Positions 61,244-64,000 of a DNA stretch of 64,000 nt are shown here, piece after piece. Origin of the DNA: Panicum virgatum. Lineage: Eukaryota > Streptophyta > Magnoliopsida > Poales > Poaceae. Made by a program: the position numbers and the translations under genes. Location of the stretch: assembly GCF_016808335.1 (NCBI RefSeq), contig NC_053137.1, positions 3,981,904 through 4,045,903 on the forward strand, in the 5' to 3' direction. The notes under the pieces are model-generated. The model made no database searches. It had not been told where the DNA came from and was given only the letters and a program-made list of their open reading frames with translations. Each line of letters starts with the position of its first letter. The first letter of the stretch is position 1.

Positions 61244-63098
61244 CTACCAGTAATCTTTACATGAACATGATCCACCTTTAAAATGGTGGAACCTATTGCA
61301 ATCCCGCACAATGATTTCCCGATCATAAATCTTTGATATCAGCTTAATTGCCGTATGACAATCCCCACATACCCTTAAGTTCTTCACTATCCTGATGGGA
61401 GTACTAGGGAGAGACTTCAGCAGGGCAAATGCAATGGCCAACCTCTCGCTATGGTAGTTCAAGGCAGTCTCCTTCTCTTCTTCCTCTATATCTGCCAACA
61501 CATTACTTGTGCGAGGGATGTAGCCTTCACGTCTGAGTCGCTCAGCTATCTGAGCAAGCATTCTGTATATCTGTTCACTCTCAGGATGAGACCTATCACC
61601 CATAACAAACTCATACACAGAGTTGCGGAGCTCCACAAGGCTGTGCCCAGGGTTCTTCCTTACCCCATCCTTGACCATTGTTTTCCTAAGCACATGAACA
61701 TCCGCCCATCTCCCAACAGCAGCATAAAGGTTTGAGAGGAGAACGTAATCTCCACTATGCCCTGGATCAAGCTCAACCAGCCTTGCCCAAGCAGCCTCCC
61801 CAAGTTCCAACTTCTTGTCTTGTGCATTGCACAAGCACCCAGCAAGGTCCTCCACACGACAGTGTTGGGCTCCAATGGCATGGTGACAATATAATCATAA
61901 GCTTTCTCGACTTTACCGGCCCTCCCCAACAGATCCACCATACATCCCAAATGCTCAATCCTTGGTGTGATGCCATACTCCTCTTTCATCCTATCAAAAT
62001 ACATAAACCCATCATCAACCAGCCCACAGTGGCTGCAAGCGTACAGCACTCCTACCATTGTTATTTCAGTGGGCACAAGCTTCTCCCTCTCCATCACACC
62101 GAACAGTTCTAGCGCTTCCTTCCCAAAACCATTCACTGCCAAGCCCACAATCAGTGAGGTCCACGAGACAACAGTTCTGCCCGTCCCCATCTCCTCAAAC
62201 ACCTTCCTTGCATCATCAACACTGCCGCATTTGGCGTACAGATCAATCAGGGCGTTGCCAACATGCGAGTTACCCACCAACCCAACCTTTGCAAGATACA
62301 TGTGCACCCTCCGGCCAAGAGCAAGTGCGCCAATCTCGGCACAGGCTGTCAGTACACTCACCATAGTGAATCCATCTGGCGCGAAGTCAACGTCCATCAT
62401 CGCCCGGAATACAGTGAGCACCTCGTTGGGGCGGCCATTGGCCGCGAACCCGTTGAGCATCGAGTTCCAGGAGACGAGGTTGCGCTCGCGCACGGGTATT
62501 TCATCGAACACCCTGTGCGCGCTCTCGAACAGGCCGCACGCGCCGTAGAGGTGGACGAGCGAGTTCTTGACGAAGACGAGCGTGGCGAAGCCGTTCTTGG
62601 CGGCCTCGGCGTGGATGCGCTCGCCGTCGCGGAGAGACAGGAGGCGAGCGCACGCCTGGAGCAGCGGCGGGTAGGTGTGCGTGTCGGGCGGCGGGCGTGG
62701 AGCGCGAGCGCCACGCGCGGGCGGGGCGAGGACGCGGCGATGCGGAGGACGGTGTTGAGGGAGAACGGGTCCGGGTCCGGGAGGATGCGGGTGAGGACGG
62801 CGACGGCGTAGCGGAGGGGAGGGGCGCGGAGGGAGGCGAGGTGGAAGAGGAGGTGCTTGGCGAGGAGCGGGTGGGAGGGCGGCACGCCCGCGCGGAGGGC
62901 GCGCGCGTGGAGCTGCTTGGCGGCGGCGAGGGACGGGGAGGCGAGGTGGAGGCGGAGGAGCTCGACGCAGTGGCGCAGCGCCGGGTGCGTGGACGGCGTC
63001 CGGCCACCGGCCGCGTCGAGCATGAGGCGCGCTCGGCTCCGCGCGGCTTCGGAGGGAAAGGCGCGAGGAGCTGGCCCTTCTTCACGCCTGCAGCTCAA
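61244..63098 (-). pseudogene. DYW-class pentatricopeptide repeat protein, two frameshifts
   Basis: PLS-class PPR proteins act in chloroplasts or mitochondria and the DYW domain is the cytidine deaminase of C-to-U RNA editing. The reading goes through PPR motifs (LVSWNSMLNGFAANGRPNE, ALIDLYAKCGSVDDARKVF, VVSWTSLIVGLAVNGFGKE), the E domain (DPGHSGDYVLLSNLYAAVG), a PG-box-like NPGHSLVE and a complete DYW domain: HSERLAIAF (zinc and catalytic Glu), CGDCH and the terminal CSCKDYW. About 618 residues if read through. The frame changes near 62700, in very GC-rich sequence, and near 61818, where two extra bases stand in the phrase encoding AMHK. Either it is a pseudogene or the assembly has errors at both points. 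The DYW part itself is intact. Confidence 0.85.
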
Positions 63099-64000
63099 AT
63101 TGCTGTGGGCAACTCCAATTGCTTGATCAGTTCTCCATATTGGACTCTGAAATCAAAGGCTGAAATTTGGCCAAATTTGCTTACGAATTCCTCGAAGGCT
63201 AGGTAAAGACAGATTTTACCCAGCACAGTGAATATTGTCACAAGAGACGCACGCACACACACATAAAAAAAGGGAAAATTCGATTCATGCCACCACAACT
63301 CCGTGAAATTGGGTGTCATGTTGAAAATCATGCCACTCAATGGCATGATTTTCAACATGAGATCCAATTTCAAGAAATTGGAGTGGCATGGATCCAACTG
63401 ACCCTAAAAAAAACGCTGGAACAGTTTCTGTACATTTGCTGCATGGTTCAAATCGGAGTCCAGCAGCAAATGATCACTCAAACAAATGACATTACTTGCG
63501 TTTTGGCAATCGAAGTTTTATTCTCATGGACATCAAACTATCACACAAACAGCACCTGGTGCAAATATTGAATCAAGGAATCAACCAAGATAGGTAGGTC
63601 ACTCGACAGCATGAACTTTCACCAGTAACAGCAACTAAAAATAACTCAGAAGTAGTTCTGATAAATGTAGTTACAGAGCATTAGGCAAACCGACTCACAG
63701 ATTCGTTACACAGCAATACGGAAGATTGTCTACAGTAACCATACAAGCATGGTAGAAATGAAGAGGCACTCAGAACCCCAGATATCCACAGCAGCTACCT
63801 ACAGTGATCCATACATGTTCAGCACACAATAGGTCATCGAGTATGTACATTTCACACCAGATTCCTATCCTGAAACAGAAGTTCAGAGGGTTCATGCGTG
63901 GAAATTCAACGGACACCCTGCATATATTTAACATTACGGGTCTGGATTTTCTTCAGCACTCCTGTGATGGACGAGAAACCCCAAACTAAAAGGACGGCGC
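63099..64000. other. Upstream of the PPR gene
   Basis: AT-rich sequence with a strong hairpin at 63305-63371. No gene is recognised to the window end. Confidence 0.45.
63305..63371. repeat. Long perfect hairpin
   Basis: CATGTTGAAAATCATGCCA (63317-63335) pairs without mismatch with 63341-63359 across the loop CTCAA. An outer stem GAAATTGG (63305-63312) pairs with CCAATTTC (63364-63371). Confidence 0.9.

Overview
This is nuclear DNA of a grass (Poaceae). Genes have many GT-AG introns, the small photosystem gene is very GC-rich at third codon positions, and the transposon content is typical of grasses: Tourist-like and Stowaway MITEs, L1 and RTE LINEs, tRNA-derived SINEs, a TRIM and a MULE. The species cannot be named from the window.

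Layout. Bases 1-23,300 are transposon-rich. They hold a GC-rich array in two near-identical tandem copies (1-4985 and 7328-12290, offset about 7.33 kb) and a truncated third copy (22281-22890). Copies 2 and 3 are each preceded by an antisense fragment of an L1-type ORF2 endonuclease (5788-7080 and 21123-22043). The array is built from four related subunits, each carrying a hairpin around the motif GGACGGTA. A 0.95 kb polyadenylated retro-insertion with a 17-bp target duplication splits the end of copy 2. Between 13 and 23 kb are several MITEs with visible 3-bp target duplications and Helitron-like ends.

Bases 23,620-41,340 hold one large plus-strand gene, AIR9, a microtubule-associated protein. 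I could trace 37 coding exons with continuous phase, giving 1651 residues: a Ser/Lys/Pro-rich basic N-terminus, six leucine-rich repeats (one per exon), eleven A9 repeats and a conserved C-terminus. An antisense 3.3 kb RTE LINE sits in one intron. Directly downstream is psaK (41,767-42,262), the nuclear gene for photosystem I subunit K.

Bases 42.3-49.6 kb are intergenic: a 268-bp direct repeat flanking 1.25 kb, SINE pieces, a MITE, a complete TRIM retrotransposon (48,047-48,895, TSD CCGCG) and a U6 snRNA-like locus on the minus strand that keeps its pol III promoter elements. From 49,655 to 58,055 lies a complete MULE with a 9-bp TSD and terminal inverted repeats of about 0.5 kb. Each inverted repeat carries a TATA box, a non-coding first exon and a splice donor, so it appears to drive one gene set inward from each end: a degenerate transposase and a plant-mobile-domain gene from the left, and an intact SANT/Myb-like gene from the right.

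The right end (58.7-63.1 kb) has two minus-strand host genes: a short secreted X8-domain (CBM43) protein in three exons, and a DYW-class pentatricopeptide repeat gene interrupted by two frameshifts. Transposase and LINE reading frames here decay mainly by C-to-T type stop codons rather than by indels.
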